From NCBI GenBank assembly GCA_018671175.1, contig JABHIE010000030.1:1-64000 (forward strand): a stretch of 64,000 nucleotides of DNA, in the 5' to 3' direction. The translations under genes were made by a program, and so were the position numbers. Below the pieces are notes generated by a model. It saw only the letters and a list, made by a program, of their open reading frames with translations, was not told the DNA's origin and made no database searches. This document shows, one piece after another, positions 16,985 through 25,959 of the stretch (position 1 is its first letter; every line of letters begins with the position of its first letter). Source of the stretch: Planctomycetota bacterium. GTDB lineage: Bacteria; Planctomycetota; UBA1135.

Positions 16985-17229
16985 GCCGACACCTCTTCGA
17001 GCTCGCCTTGAAAGAAATCGAGCAGCTCTTGGACTTGCGTGGGCACGACCGCTTGATCGCATACAGCTTCGCCGCTGGCTCTTACTGAGCTGGGCAACGA
17101 ATCGGGCAACCCAAGCGTTGACCGCTCAAGCAAACGAGGTCTGGCCTTGGCGCGAGTAATGGAAGCCACGGGGCGGCGCGCAAAACGACGGCCGGCAGCG
17201 GTGAGGTAATCAATGAGTGGTAGTTGCAT
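16978..17229 (-). CDS. small protein of unknown function (83 aa)
   Basis: 83 residues: MQLPLIDYLTAAGRRFARRP at the N-terminus, a basic middle, and an acidic helical end (QVQELLDFFQGELEEVSAC). No family is recognised. It begins 47 nt after the WYL regulator and ends inside the start of the 32-residue ORF. A reading frame on the opposite strand covers much of it; the minus-strand version is preferred because it keeps the operon order and overlaps. Confidence 0.5.
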   Translation of the reverse strand: MQLPLIDYLTAAGRRFARRPVASITRAKARPRLLERSTLGLPDSLPSSVRASGEAVCDQAVVPTQVQELLDFFQGELEEVSAC

Positions 17230-17276
17230 GAGTCAATCTCCAGCAAGTAGTTTCGCCAGCAGATTGTCAGCCGCTG

Positions 17277-18266
17277 TCACTCAGAATACTTTTTCGAAGC
17301 TTTTTTCAATTCATCGATAACGCGCGCCCTAAGACTTTCAGGAGAAAGGACTTCCGCCTGCCCACCCCAACCCAAAACCCAGCGAATCAATTCGATATCT
17401 CCGCGATAATGCACCTCAAGCACGGCTTCATCACTCTGCCATGTAACCACCTGCCCAGCCTGCAGAGGCTCTTCTTCAGCGACCAAACCCGCCAAACGAG
17501 AGAGTCGTATTTTGGCCGTCTGGACGGCTTCCCCGTGAAAAATGCCAATGCAGTCGGCGAGATGCAAACGCACATCAAAAGGCGCGGGGGCAAAACGCTC
17601 ATCTGTGCGACGGGCGCCGTAAATGCGGTCGAGTTTTAGGAAAACAATCGGGCCGTCGCCACGCACAACAATATATGTGGACTGATGCCGCACATAAACG
17701 GCCAGCGGCTCAAAAACCGCCCATTGCGAGGTTTCGGAACTTGGCTTGCGATAGTTGAGCTTGACGCGACGGTGGTTTTCAATGGACTCTTGAATGGTGC
17801 GCAATTTGGCGGCACGGCCCTCGTAGCTTTTTCCGCCCGCACCCTCTTGAACAAAAATCGGGCCCAGCTCACGGAAGTGTTCCATGGCGGGCGATTGCTC
17901 TAATTCACGGAACAAAACGCCCAAACCCGCGCCAAGGGGCGTCGCCAAAAGTGGCTCAAGGAAATCGCGGGCCAAGGAAAGGGCAACCGCCGTTTCTGGC
18001 GGCAACTGAATACCCGCTTTTTGCAAGTTGTCGCCAAACCAATGCTTGTCATCGAAAAACCACTCAGTTTCGCCGTCAGGGCGATTGCGATCATGCACTG
18101 GGAAGCCCACCGAACCCAAATCGTCGAGGTCGCGTCGAAGTGTGCGCTCGCTTGGCTCGTCTGGAGCAAGCTCATGAAGCAGCTCGGCCAAGGTGTACCC
18201 ATTGCCCTTGCGCTGGGCGAAGACTCGCAACAAGCGCCATTGCCTAAAAAATTTAGTTTGCGTCAT
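17277..18266 (-). CDS. WYL-domain transcriptional regulator
   Basis: About 329 residues. An N-terminal winged helix-turn-helix (FAQRKGNGYTLAELLHELA, then ERTLRRDLDDLGSVGFPVH) binds DNA, and a WYL domain follows from about 145 (RRVKLNYRKPSSETSQWAV). The C-terminal WCX-like segment includes VLGWGGQAEVLSPESLRARV. Family members sense ligands or nucleic acids and control operons, often stress- or defence-linked. The ATG at 18266 overlaps the rsmD stop (ATGA). What it regulates here is not shown; no defence genes are adjacent. Confidence 0.88.
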   Translation of the reverse strand: MTQTKFFRQWRLLRVFAQRKGNGYTLAELLHELAPDEPSERTLRRDLDDLGSVGFPVHDRNRPDGETEWFFDDKHWFGDNLQKAGIQLPPETAVALSLARDFLEPLLATPLGAGLGVLFRELEQSPAMEHFRELGPIFVQEGAGGKSYEGRAAKLRTIQESIENHRRVKLNYRKPSSETSQWAVFEPLAVYVRHQSTYIVVRGDGPIVFLKLDRIYGARRTDERFAPAPFDVRLHLADCIGIFHGEAVQTAKIRLSRLAGLVAEEEPLQAGQVVTWQSDEAVLEVHYRGDIELIRWVLGWGGQAEVLSPESLRARVIDELKKASKKYSE

Positions 18267-18841
18267 GAATGAGTCTCGGCTTTGTGCCACCAGTACAAAG
18301 ACGCCGACCCATAATCGCGGCGCTCGACACCAGGGAGTTTTGCCAACTCATCATCACTGAGCAGGCCTTTGGGCGTATGGGCAATCGCGCAACCACCTGG
18401 CCTTAAGCCCTCACACAAACCAAGAAACAACCCCCAAGCCTTGATTCGAGCCGCGCCGCCCTTGCGGAAGTCATCATAGGGTGGATCAAAAAAGACGATA
18501 TCTGGTGGCTCTAAGGTCGTCAAACCAGGCAAAGTGTGGGCGTCAATCCGCATGGTTTGCAAGCGATCTTGCACGCGAATCAGCTCTGCGTTTTCGCGGA
18601 TTTGCTGAACGGCCTTTGCGTTAAATTCAATCGCCACAACTTGCCGTGCGCCACGCGAAAGTGCCTCAAGACCTAGGATGCCTGAGCCTGCGTAGACATC
18701 CCAAAACAAGGCGTCTGTGATTAAGGCACCCAAGTGATTGAAAACCCCCTCGCGCGCACGCTCGACCAATGGGCGAGTTGCGGCGACTTTTGGGACTTTT
18801 AATTTGCGTCCTCGATGTTCTCCGGCGGTAATACGAAGCAT
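18263..18841 (-). CDS. rsmD: 16S rRNA (guanine966-N2)-methyltransferase
   Basis: 192 residues from the ATG at 18841 (MLRITAGEHRGRKLKVPKVA), the normal start and length. SAM-binding motif DVYAGSGILGLEALSRGA and catalytic FFDPPYDDFR are intact. It methylates G966 in 16S rRNA during 30S assembly. A longer reading frame starting at 19018 would run across pdxJ on the other strand and is not credible. It is divergent from pdxJ with a 21-bp gap, and it heads the minus-strand run that ends near 12.28 kb. Confidence 0.93.
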   Translation of the reverse strand: MLRITAGEHRGRKLKVPKVAATRPLVERAREGVFNHLGALITDALFWDVYAGSGILGLEALSRGARQVVAIEFNAKAVQQIRENAELIRVQDRLQTMRIDAHTLPGLTTLEPPDIVFFDPPYDDFRKGGAARIKAWGLFLGLCEGLRPGGCAIAHTPKGLLSDDELAKLPGVERRDYGSASLYWWHKAETHS

Positions 18842-18862
18842 AGACCGTAGAATAACGGAGAC

Positions 18863-19597
18863 ATGCCTCGTCTCCACGTGAACATTGACCATGTTGCGAC
18901 TGTGCGCCAAGCTCGCCGCGACACCCAACCCGACCCTGTGCTGGCCGCCGGCATCGCTGAGCTTGCGGGCGCAAACGGTATTACCGTGCATTTGCGCGAA
19001 GACCGCCGGCACATCCAAGACCGCGATGTCCGCATCTTGCGTGATACGGTCAAGACATTACTGAATCTTGAGATGGCCTTGACCGACGAGATGATCGAGC
19101 ATGCCATACAGGTCAAACCCGACCAAGTTTGCGTTGTGCCCGAAAGTCGCGAAGAGCTCACCACCGAAGGTGGGCTTGATGCCGATGGCTGCCTCGATCA
19201 CCTAAGTGATACGATTGCGCAACTCAAGGCCGCCGGTATCGAGGTAAGCGTTTTTATCGACCCAGAGCCCAACGCAATTGAAGCGGCGGCAAAAGCTGGC
19301 GCCGATTATGTTGAGCTGCACACCGGGTCTTACGCCAACGCCAAAGGCCAGAATCGCGACAACGAATTAAAGCGCCTCGAGACCTCTGCGCATTACGCTC
19401 ACGAGCTTGGCTTGCGGGTAAACGCTGGCCATGGCCTTGATTACGAAAATGTGATGCCGATTGCGCAACTTCCACACATCGAAGAGCTCAACATCGGTTA
19501 CGCAATCATCGCGCGGTCGATTTATGTTGGTCTCGATCAGGCCGTGCGCGAGATGCAAGACCGCATTTTGTCTGCTGCGCCACCAGACGAAGCTTAA
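18863..19597 (+). CDS. pdxJ: pyridoxine 5'-phosphate synthase
   Basis: 244 residues, full length for PdxJ. Conserved blocks: [53 protein letters not shown] and [12 protein letters not shown]. It condenses 1-deoxyxylulose 5-phosphate with 3-amino-2-oxopropyl phosphate to pyridoxine 5'-phosphate. Together with pdxA in this window it shows the DXP-dependent vitamin B6 route. The glycosyltransferase gene follows after 15 bp. Confidence 0.97.
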   Translation: MPRLHVNIDHVATVRQARRDTQPDPVLAAGIAELAGANGITVHLREDRRHIQDRDVRILRDTVKTLLNLEMALTDEMIEHAIQVKPDQVCVVPESREELTTEGGLDADGCLDHLSDTIAQLKAAGIEVSVFIDPEPNAIEAAAKAGADYVELHTGSYANAKGQNRDNELKRLETSAHYAHELGLRVNAGHGLDYENVMPIAQLPHIEELNIGYAIIARSIYVGLDQAVREMQDRILSAAPPDEA

Positions 19598-19612
19598 GCG
19601 CATTCAGCATTC

Positions 19613-20707
19613 ATGCCTAAGCGGAGGACGATTTATATCAACGCGCGTTTTTTAACAGCGCCGCTTACGGGTATACAGCGCTTTGGGCGAGAGGTGCTTC
19701 GTGAGTGGGATAATATGATTCAGGAAGGCGCGATTAATGGGAGTCAATTTCGTTTTATCTTGCTTTCACCCACCATCCCGAGCGACATGCCAAGTTATCG
19801 GCATCTCGACTTACAGATTATGGGTCGCTTGCGTTCGCATCTCTGGGAACAAATTAGCCTGCCCCTTTTTACGCGTGGGCATTTTTTAATCAACCTCGGA
19901 AACACCGCACCCGCGTTCAAAAAAGAGCAAGCTGTATCCATCATGGATTTACAGGTTTGGGCTCGGCCATCCACGCACTCGTTCTTCTTCAATCGCGTTT
20001 ACGGCTTCATCGTGCCGCGTGCTGTCCGAAACGCTCGCACTGTTCTTGCCATTTCAAACTCCACCTCCCTTGAGCTTGAAAAGTGGTTTCAACATCCGAC
20101 ATCAGAAACGACTGTCACCTGTTGTTCGCACGAGCATGTATTGCGCACGCCTTCACAACCTGATTGTTTAGCAAAGCATAATTTATTAGCCGACAACTTT
20201 TTGCTTGCCGTCAGCTCGCTCAACCCAAACAAAAACTTTCTCGCGATTCTTCAAGCGACGAAAGAAGCTGATATTCATATTCCATTTGTCATCGTCGGTG
20301 GCACAAACCCTAAAGTTTTCGCGGGGCAAGGCATTGACGCTTTGCCCAAAGAAGTCATCCATGTTGGGCGCGTTAGTGATGGCGAATTGCGCGCGCTTTA
20401 TGAAAACGCTCTTGGCTTTGTCTACCCAAGTTTTTACGAAGGCTGGGGCCTACCACCCGGCGAGGCAATGCAGCTAGGTTGCCCGGTTATCTCAAGCCAC
20501 ACATCTTCTCTGCCCGAAGTTTGCGGGGACGCCGCCCTTTATTGCGACCCTGCCGATGTCTCAAGTTTGGCCGCACAACTAAAAAGACTCGTCAACGAGC
20601 CCGCTCTCAGAGATGAATTGCGCGAAAAAGGTAAAAAGCAAATTGCGCGCTTCTCATGGAGAAAAAGCGCGCAACGAGCGTGGCAGGCGATTGAAGCCTG
20701 CCTTTGA
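19613..20707 (+). CDS. glycosyltransferase family 4
   Basis: 364 residues with a GT-B fold. The C-terminal donor site is clear: LLAVSSLNPNKNF, FVIVGGTNPKVF, and the family signature FVYPSFYEGWGLPPGEAMQL with PVISSHTSSLPEVCGDAA. The N-terminal GIQRFGREVLREW motif is common in mannosyl or rhamnosyl transferases of the GT4 group. It probably adds a sugar to an exopolysaccharide or glycolipid. It has no signal or TM segment. Donor and acceptor are unknown. Confidence 0.88.
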   Translation: MPKRRTIYINARFLTAPLTGIQRFGREVLREWDNMIQEGAINGSQFRFILLSPTIPSDMPSYRHLDLQIMGRLRSHLWEQISLPLFTRGHFLINLGNTAPAFKKEQAVSIMDLQVWARPSTHSFFFNRVYGFIVPRAVRNARTVLAISNSTSLELEKWFQHPTSETTVTCCSHEHVLRTPSQPDCLAKHNLLADNFLLAVSSLNPNKNFLAILQATKEADIHIPFVIVGGTNPKVFAGQGIDALPKEVIHVGRVSDGELRALYENALGFVYPSFYEGWGLPPGEAMQLGCPVISSHTSSLPEVCGDAALYCDPADVSSLAAQLKRLVNEPALRDELREKGKKQIARFSWRKSAQRAWQAIEACL

Positions 20708-20714
20708 TGAAGCT

Positions 20715-21572
20715 CTAGAAATCGAGCTCTTCTTCGCCCATGTCGACGCCTTGCTGCATGGTCGCCATTTGAATCATGACCGTCATGTCTTGAACCATCT
20801 TGCCCTCGGGTGGGGTGTAGTCAAAAGTGCCTTTGTCGAACGCCTCAACCATTTTGGAGTTAGACATCGAGAAGCTCATGTCTTGGCCCTCTTCTTTAGA
20901 GAAGCCCGTGATGGAAACTGGGAACCATGTTTTAGCCGAGAAGACAGCTTTGCCGCCTTCTGTTTCATTGCCCATGCTGTAGCTGCGAGTGCCTTCAGCG
21001 CCTTTGGTTTCTTTGATGCCGCCATCAACAGAATCAAAGGAAAAGGCATCGGTCTCTTGCAGTTTTGCCATGATGGCTTCTGGCGTAGAGAGCTCTGCGA
21101 AATCAGGTAAAACGCTTAGGTCAAGTTTGACGATGTCAGAAGCCATGCCGGCTTTCATCTCGGGTGGTAGGTCAAACTCGGCATGAAGAATTGAGCCATT
21201 TAGCACGAGGATTGCCGAGCCAGCAACATCGCCTTGCATTGGGTCGTTCATGTTGAAGGTGACATCTAGGCGGAAGTGCAACAGATCTTGATAGACGATG
21301 TGCCCCTTGACGCCGAAAATCATCTTTTCTTCGCTCATCGGTGAATTTTGAGAGCCAGAGACGGAAAAATCGCTTTCCCATGACTTGCCAAGTAGGGCAA
21401 CGAGGCCCGTTTGGATTTCAGAGGCAATCGGCGCGCAGGCATCAGCGCCTGCATCTTGAGTACAACAGGGAGTCTCGCCTTGAGCGACTTTTGCCTTGCA
21501 GCAGTCAGCGTCTTGGGCGGCAAGAGGTGAAAGCAGGAGCATGCCCGCAAAAAGAGTAGTGATCATTTTCAT
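20715..21572 (-). CDS. secreted Cys-rich protein, paralogue A of a tandem pair
   Basis: 285 residues. A signal peptide (MKMITTLFAGMLLLSPLAAQ) is followed by a Cys-rich patch (DADCCKAKVAQGETPCC and DACAP). The rest reads as a beta-rich lipoprotein-carrier-like fold: repeated strand patterns (FDYTPPEGKMVQDM) and KAVFSAKTWFPVSITGFS. The C-terminus MGEEELDF matches that of the next gene (MGEEELNF), so the two are tandem paralogues. A LolA-like fold is a guess. It converges with the glycosyltransferase gene, 7 bp away. Confidence 0.72.
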   Translation of the reverse strand: MKMITTLFAGMLLLSPLAAQDADCCKAKVAQGETPCCTQDAGADACAPIASEIQTGLVALLGKSWESDFSVSGSQNSPMSEEKMIFGVKGHIVYQDLLHFRLDVTFNMNDPMQGDVAGSAILVLNGSILHAEFDLPPEMKAGMASDIVKLDLSVLPDFAELSTPEAIMAKLQETDAFSFDSVDGGIKETKGAEGTRSYSMGNETEGGKAVFSAKTWFPVSITGFSKEEGQDMSFSMSNSKMVEAFDKGTFDYTPPEGKMVQDMTVMIQMATMQQGVDMGEEELDF

Positions 21573-21649
21573 CGTAGTAACGGCGTATGCCGAAGCCTCA
21601 TTCTAAGGCCACGCCACCAATACGGACGCCCTGATTTTATGTTGGTCGA

Positions 21650-22456
21650 TTAAAAATTGAGCTCTTCTTCGCCCATGTCAATGCTGGACTGCAATAGCGC
21701 GGCCTCAAGCAATGGGGTTAGGTCTTGAACCAATGCGCCCTCAGGGATTTCCAACTCAAAGGCGCCATCTTTAAACGCCTCGACTGTTTTCGTGTTCGAT
21801 GTTGAAAAAGAAAACTGGCCTTTTTCTTTTTGGGTCACCTCTAATGAAAGTGGCATCCAAGTCTTTTCGTCAAAAACGACCTTGCCGCTACGAACGGCGT
21901 CATTAAAGGTAAAAGCACGGGGCGATTTAACAGAATCGTCAAGATGGATGTCTTTAATAATCGCTGCGAACTCAGTCGTTTGGGTTAACAAAAAATCTGC
22001 AAGAAACCCTGGCTTAACTGATTTTTCAAATATGGGTAAAACAGACAAATCAAACCTAAACACTTCAAATGGAATCGCGGTTTTGAATTCTTCGGGAAGC
22101 CGCAAGTGGACCGAGAATACGCCAGAATTCCAGACCGCTGTTGCGGAACCATCAAACTTTAAGTCAAGTGGCCCAGGAAAGCGGAAACTCACGCTAAGTG
22201 AAAAATGCAAGTGGTCTTGATACTTGATGTGGCCCTTAGCCTCGAAAAGCTGCTCGCTTTCCAGTGCGGGCGTCTCTGAAATGAACACAATCGCAAAATC
22301 GGTCTCCCATGAATTAGCCGCTAACTTCGATAGACCCGTGATGGCCTCCGCGATGGCTTCTTGCTCCGCGATGGCTTCTTGCTCCGCGATGGCTTCTTGG
22401 GAAGTAACTAGTGAGAGCAGGAGCATGCCCGCTAATAGAGTGGCCAAGAATTTCAT
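21650..22456 (-). CDS. secreted protein, paralogue B of a tandem pair
   Basis: 268 residues. The signal peptide MKFLATLLAGMLLLSLVTSQ resembles that of the downstream paralogue. Instead of the Cys patch there is a short repeat EAIAEQ in tandem. Later sequence aligns with the paralogue: KGHIKYQDHLHFSLSVSF, FRFDLSVLP, VFDEKTWMPLSLEVTQ and the end MGEEELNF. The fold looks LolA/RseB-like, which is uncertain. A tandem duplication with divergence of the N-terminal mature region is the simplest reading. Confidence 0.72.
   Translation of the reverse strand: MKFLATLLAGMLLLSLVTSQEAIAEQEAIAEQEAIAEAITGLSKLAANSWETDFAIVFISETPALESEQLFEAKGHIKYQDHLHFSLSVSFRFPGPLDLKFDGSATAVWNSGVFSVHLRLPEEFKTAIPFEVFRFDLSVLPIFEKSVKPGFLADFLLTQTTEFAAIIKDIHLDDSVKSPRAFTFNDAVRSGKVVFDEKTWMPLSLEVTQKEKGQFSFSTSNTKTVEAFKDGAFELEIPEGALVQDLTPLLEAALLQSSIDMGEEELNF
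22351..22400 (-). repeat. 18-bp tandem repeat inside the paralogue B gene
   Basis: The unit CGATGGCTTCTTGCTCCG occurs at 22351-22368 and 22369-22386, with a partial third copy to 22400. On the coding strand it encodes QEAIAE steps just after the signal peptide. The copies are identical, so the array is young and can change length without shifting frame. Confidence 0.9.
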
Positions 22457-22467
22457 GATATTTCAGT

Positions 22468-22983
22468 TTACCCAAAGAGTGTCATAGACAGCCAAACGAC
22501 CTGGAAGACTCCAACGGCAAGCTTGAGGCCTTTTCCGGCGAGCGAGCCAAGAAATGCACCCCAGCCAGCGCCAGACAATTCACTCCATTTGCGGCCCGCA
22601 AAAATCATCTCAAAAGCAACCGCGCCCAGAAACGCCCCAGCTGCGGCACCAAAGAGCGTACCGATAACTGGAATCGGAATCAGGAAAGTTAAGCTCAATG
22701 CACCCACGAAGCCACCGATAAAGGCGCCGAACATGCCTGATTTACCGGCACCTCCTGCTTTTGCAAATCTCGCGGCCATTACTGTGTCTGCAATTTCGAC
22801 TAACAGCGCGGCGCCGAATAAAACACTTACCGGAAGCCAGTTGCCACCAAGCCAAAGCGGAGAAACCAACCCAGCAAGCGCGATGAGCCAATTGCCGGGC
22901 AAGCCGATTGGAATCAAAACGAGACCGATCAGCGCAATCACGACGCTAGAACCCACAAGGAGCATTTCAAGGAGGCCATCCAT
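22468..22983 (-). CDS. DUF456 family membrane protein
   Basis: 171 residues, four to five hydrophobic segments and the family pattern LIGLVLIPIGLPGNWLIALAG, followed by Gly/Ala-rich helices (GMFGAFIGGFVGALSLTFL, LFGAAAGAFLGAVAFEM). It is an inner-membrane protein of unknown role. It is on the same strand as the two secreted paralogues and ends close to them (11 bp before paralogue B), which suggests co-transcription. Its start is divergent from the ABC transporter genes. Confidence 0.85.
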   Translation of the reverse strand: MDGLLEMLLVGSSVVIALIGLVLIPIGLPGNWLIALAGLVSPLWLGGNWLPVSVLFGAALLVEIADTVMAARFAKAGGAGKSGMFGAFIGGFVGALSLTFLIPIPVIGTLFGAAAGAFLGAVAFEMIFAGRKWSELSGAGWGAFLGSLAGKGLKLAVGVFQVVWLSMTLFG

Positions 22984-23037
22984 GTTGAAAGCATAACCGA
23001 CCGTGGCGCGTCAGGGGTGGCTGGCGGGATTAAACTC

Positions 23038-23928
23038 ATGGGCATGATTCGCGCGCAAAGCCTCTCGAAAACCTATGGTAAAAAAACCGTGTTGCGTGAG
23101 GTTTCTATTCAGATTCAAAACGGAGAGATACTTGGCCTCGTCGGCCCAAACGGTGCCGGCAAAACGACATTCTTGAAATGTCTCTTGGGCATCGCCCGCG
23201 CCGATTCTGGCCAGGCGCAAATCGATTCTTTCTGTACCGGCAGACAATCACTGGCAGCAAGAAAAATTACGGGTTTTGCGCCTAGTGTGGTTTCGCTTTA
23301 TGACAACTTAAACGCGGTGCAAACCCTGCAGCTAGCGATTCACGGATACCCCGCGCCAAAACTACAGGTCGGTTTAGATTTATTTGATGCTTTTCAATTG
23401 CCGCGACAACAAGCGGTTGGCAAATTCAGCCATGGCATGAAACGCAAACTATTACTGGTTTGCGCACTTGCGGCAAACACTCCAAATCTGGTTTTAGATG
23501 AGCCAATGGAAGGGCTCGACCCCGAGGCGCGGCGATTTGTTGAATCCTTATTAACAGCCGAGGCGCAAAGCGGGCGATGCATATTGTTTTCATCACACGA
23601 CCTCGCATCAGTTGAACGAATCTGCCAAAGTGTGGCCTTTTTGCGTGATGGGCTTTTGCTTGAGCAAGCGCCACTCGCCGAAATACTCGATCGCGCATCC
23701 AGGCATATTCAACTTTCTTTCCGCGAGCCACTCACGCTTGAGCAGCTACCCCAACATGAAAATCTGCAGTGGTCTGGGCAGGGCCTGAAATGGTCGCTGC
23801 GTTTTCAGGGCCCGACCGAAAAAGCCTTGGCGATGATTAGCTCACTTCCGATTGCAAGCCTGCGCGACTCATCCGCTGGCCTCGAAGATGTTTTTGAAGC
23901 CCTATATCGCCCAGAGCTCAGCACATGA
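23038..23928 (+). CDS. ABC exporter ATP-binding protein
   Basis: About 296 residues. Walker A is GLVGPNGAGKTTFLK, Walker B is NLVLDEPMEGLDPEARR, and the signature loop is degenerate (KFSHGMKRKLLL in place of LSGGQ). The H-loop is LFSSHDLASVER. The C-terminal 80 residues are an accessory domain as in ABC-2 drug or lipid exporters. It energises the permease encoded next; their genes overlap (ATGA at 23925). The start is the ATG at 23038 or 23044; both precede MIRAQSLSKTYG. Confidence 0.93.
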   Translation: MGMIRAQSLSKTYGKKTVLREVSIQIQNGEILGLVGPNGAGKTTFLKCLLGIARADSGQAQIDSFCTGRQSLAARKITGFAPSVVSLYDNLNAVQTLQLAIHGYPAPKLQVGLDLFDAFQLPRQQAVGKFSHGMKRKLLLVCALAANTPNLVLDEPMEGLDPEARRFVESLLTAEAQSGRCILFSSHDLASVERICQSVAFLRDGLLLEQAPLAEILDRASRHIQLSFREPLTLEQLPQHENLQWSGQGLKWSLRFQGPTEKALAMISSLPIASLRDSSAGLEDVFEALYRPELST

Positions 23929-24692
23929 TTGCCTCTCATTTCTTTCGTGAAAACAGAATGCTTATTTATGGGTATTTCCTACTCATGCATGTCACGGGTG
24001 CTTTATCTGTTTTCTTTTGGCCTGAGTTGCGTGAGCAAATCGATCTCATCGTGCAGCTCATACCGCTAGATGGCGTGCGGCGTTTTGCAGAGGCTTTTCA
24101 GACTCAGGGCTACTGGGCCTATTTCGATGCACAAATCCTATTTAAAGGTGGCGGCATGGTAGCGACGGCCGTTGCTGGCTTACTTGGCTCAGGGCTGATT
24201 GCTCGTGAAGCCGACCGCAATACGGCTGAATTCCTACTTTCTCGGCCAATCTCGCGTGCGCAGATTCTGTTTCGACGATGGCTTGCGGGTTGCGCGATGC
24301 TGCTCATCCCCTTTTTCTCTTGCGTCATTTTCTGCTGGGCTCTTTCTCCACAAGTTGGCGAATCTCTTCAACTTGGCCGCTTGCTTGCCTCAACTGCCCA
24401 TGTAAGCCTATTCATTCTTGCTGTATTTCAAGCAACGATTTGGTTGTCTGCTCACAGCACGCAACAATTGCGCGCCGGGATTATCGTGCTCGGTTTCATC
24501 ATGCTCAACATGGCCATTTATTTGGTTAAGCACATTTGGCACTACTCCATTTTTAACATCATCGATTTAGATGTGCTTCTGCCCCTCGCAGATCGGGGGG
24601 CCTATCCATGGAAAGAGACCACAACTCTCGCCGCGGCCTCTTTGGTTTTTTACTTCTTTTCGTGGCGGGCTTTTTCTCGCCGAGATTTTTAA
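23925..24692 (+). CDS. ABC-2 type transporter permease
   Basis: 255 residues with about six hydrophobic segments (LIYGYFLLMHVTGALSVFF; GMVATAVAGLLGSGLIA; MLLIPFFSCVIFCWAL; HVSLFILAVFQATIW; AGIIVLGFIMLNMAIYLV; LAAASLVFYFFSW). Between segments 2 and 3, EADRNTAEFLLSRPISRAQI is characteristic of ABC-2 permeases. It forms the membrane part of the exporter encoded with the preceding gene. The exported compound is unknown. Confidence 0.88.
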   Translation: MIASHFFRENRMLIYGYFLLMHVTGALSVFFWPELREQIDLIVQLIPLDGVRRFAEAFQTQGYWAYFDAQILFKGGGMVATAVAGLLGSGLIAREADRNTAEFLLSRPISRAQILFRRWLAGCAMLLIPFFSCVIFCWALSPQVGESLQLGRLLASTAHVSLFILAVFQATIWLSAHSTQQLRAGIIVLGFIMLNMAIYLVKHIWHYSIFNIIDLDVLLPLADRGAYPWKETTTLAAASLVFYFFSWRAFSRRDF

Positions 24693-24696
24693 ACGA

Positions 24697-25959
24697 CTAG
24701 TCTAAATAATCACAATCGCCTTGCGTGTAATACCAGTTACGGCCATCTATAGCTGCGCGCATAATGCCATAATCACCTTCGGTCGCAACATCAACCGCCA
24801 TTGGCAATGGAGTCACAATGACTCTGTCCTCCTTTTCAAAAGGAGAAGGCCGTGTGTTTTTAAGTTGCATTATCGCACGATGCTCAGCTCCGCCTTTATG
24901 CACCGCAAAGCGCAAACATGTCGCGCCTGAAACACGAGCGGCGATTGATGCGTGAGCCAGCAAAGCCTCTGCAACACCCGATTCGTCGCCGTGCCACAAA
25001 TCAAGAATCGTCGCAATAGGGATGCCATTAACACGCCCTTCACGCCAGATGACATAGCCAACAGCGCGGCCATTCTTGCGGGCTAAAACGATGCGGTTTG
25101 GGCCGATGGGGCAATTCACATAGCGCCAATTCAAAATCTGTGCTGTGCGAAAAAAGCACAAGGCATATTGATCTCGATGCCGGGACCAAAGCTCGTCGAA
25201 TTCTTCACCACATTCTGCAACCTCCTCAAACTGAAAGGAGGAAGTTGCCGCTTCTTGCGAGGACAAAAACAAGTCGGCAAGTGGCGCGAGCAAACGACCA
25301 AACGCGCCCAAGCGATGCTCTAAAGCGGGGGCAAATGAGAGTCTTTTCTCCCACACATCTAGGGCGAACGCGACTCGATAGCCAAACCAGCGCTTGCCAA
25401 TTTTGATGGCATCGTCTGTTGATTGCCCACCGTAGGCAAAAGTAAAACCAGATGCTCCAGCGTCAATGCCCACGCAAGAGGTCACTCCCTTGTAGATAAG
25501 GCCACCACCGCGTGCGGACGGCCGAGTTGCGCTCTCACATAGCATGATGCACTTTGCGTCTTGGCCTTTGACGCGCACCTTCTTCGACAAGCCGATATTT
25601 TCGGACTGAATCTCACCCGTTTCTGAATCAAGCCCCATCCACGCAACGGGGTCGCCAGCTGGGTTCTCCCAAAACTTCCACATGAAATGTTCAATGGGTC
25701 TCTCTAGGCCAAAGACTAGATTCGTTAACGCATTTGCGGCCTGAGCGTTCGCACGCGTCATGCGCTCAAAACGGACCCCCCTGCGCGCCGACGGCCAGAC
25801 AACATTGGGGATATACTCATCTAAATCGATGGGACGCTTCTTCTTTATTGTTTCCTCTACCGCACTCGCATCAGCGCTTATTGGCGCTTGGCGAGCATGG
25901 GTTGCATTTTCCTCAGGCCTCTGGTCTGAGTTTGGCGATGGGTTGTTATTTTGGTTCAC
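24697..25959 (-). CDS. GNAT-like acyltransferase (two-domain) of unknown substrate
   Basis: Up to 420 residues. After a polar, probably disordered first 50 residues, GVRFERMTRANAQAANALTN looks like the first strand and helix of a GNAT fold. A C-terminal GNAT-like half has VGYVIWREGRVNGIPIATIL, DESGVAEALLAHASIAARVSG and TCLRFAVHKGG. Substrate unknown. The start is uncertain: the only in-frame ATGs are at 25959 and 25761, and the first overlaps the plus-strand sulfatase-fold gene by about 130-200 bp. It converges with the ABC permease gene, 4 bp away. Confidence 0.7.
   Translation of the reverse strand: MNQNNNPSPNSDQRPEENATHARQAPISADASAVEETIKKKRPIDLDEYIPNVVWPSARRGVRFERMTRANAQAANALTNLVFGLERPIEHFMWKFWENPAGDPVAWMGLDSETGEIQSENIGLSKKVRVKGQDAKCIMLCESATRPSARGGGLIYKGVTSCVGIDAGASGFTFAYGGQSTDDAIKIGKRWFGYRVAFALDVWEKRLSFAPALEHRLGAFGRLLAPLADLFLSSQEAATSSFQFEEVAECGEEFDELWSRHRDQYALCFFRTAQILNWRYVNCPIGPNRIVLARKNGRAVGYVIWREGRVNGIPIATILDLWHGDESGVAEALLAHASIAARVSGATCLRFAVHKGGAEHRAIMQLKNTRPSPFEKEDRVIVTPLPMAVDVATEGDYGIMRAAIDGRNWYYTQGDCDYLD

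Noticed and set aside
16926..17159. 77-residue plus-strand frame
   Set aside because: It lies opposite the minus-strand small ORFs that keep operon order and start/stop overlaps, and its sequence looks like random basic translation.
18842..19018. Longer rsmD start
   Set aside because: It would run over the conserved 5' end of pdxJ; the ATG at 18841 gives the normal RsmD N-terminus.
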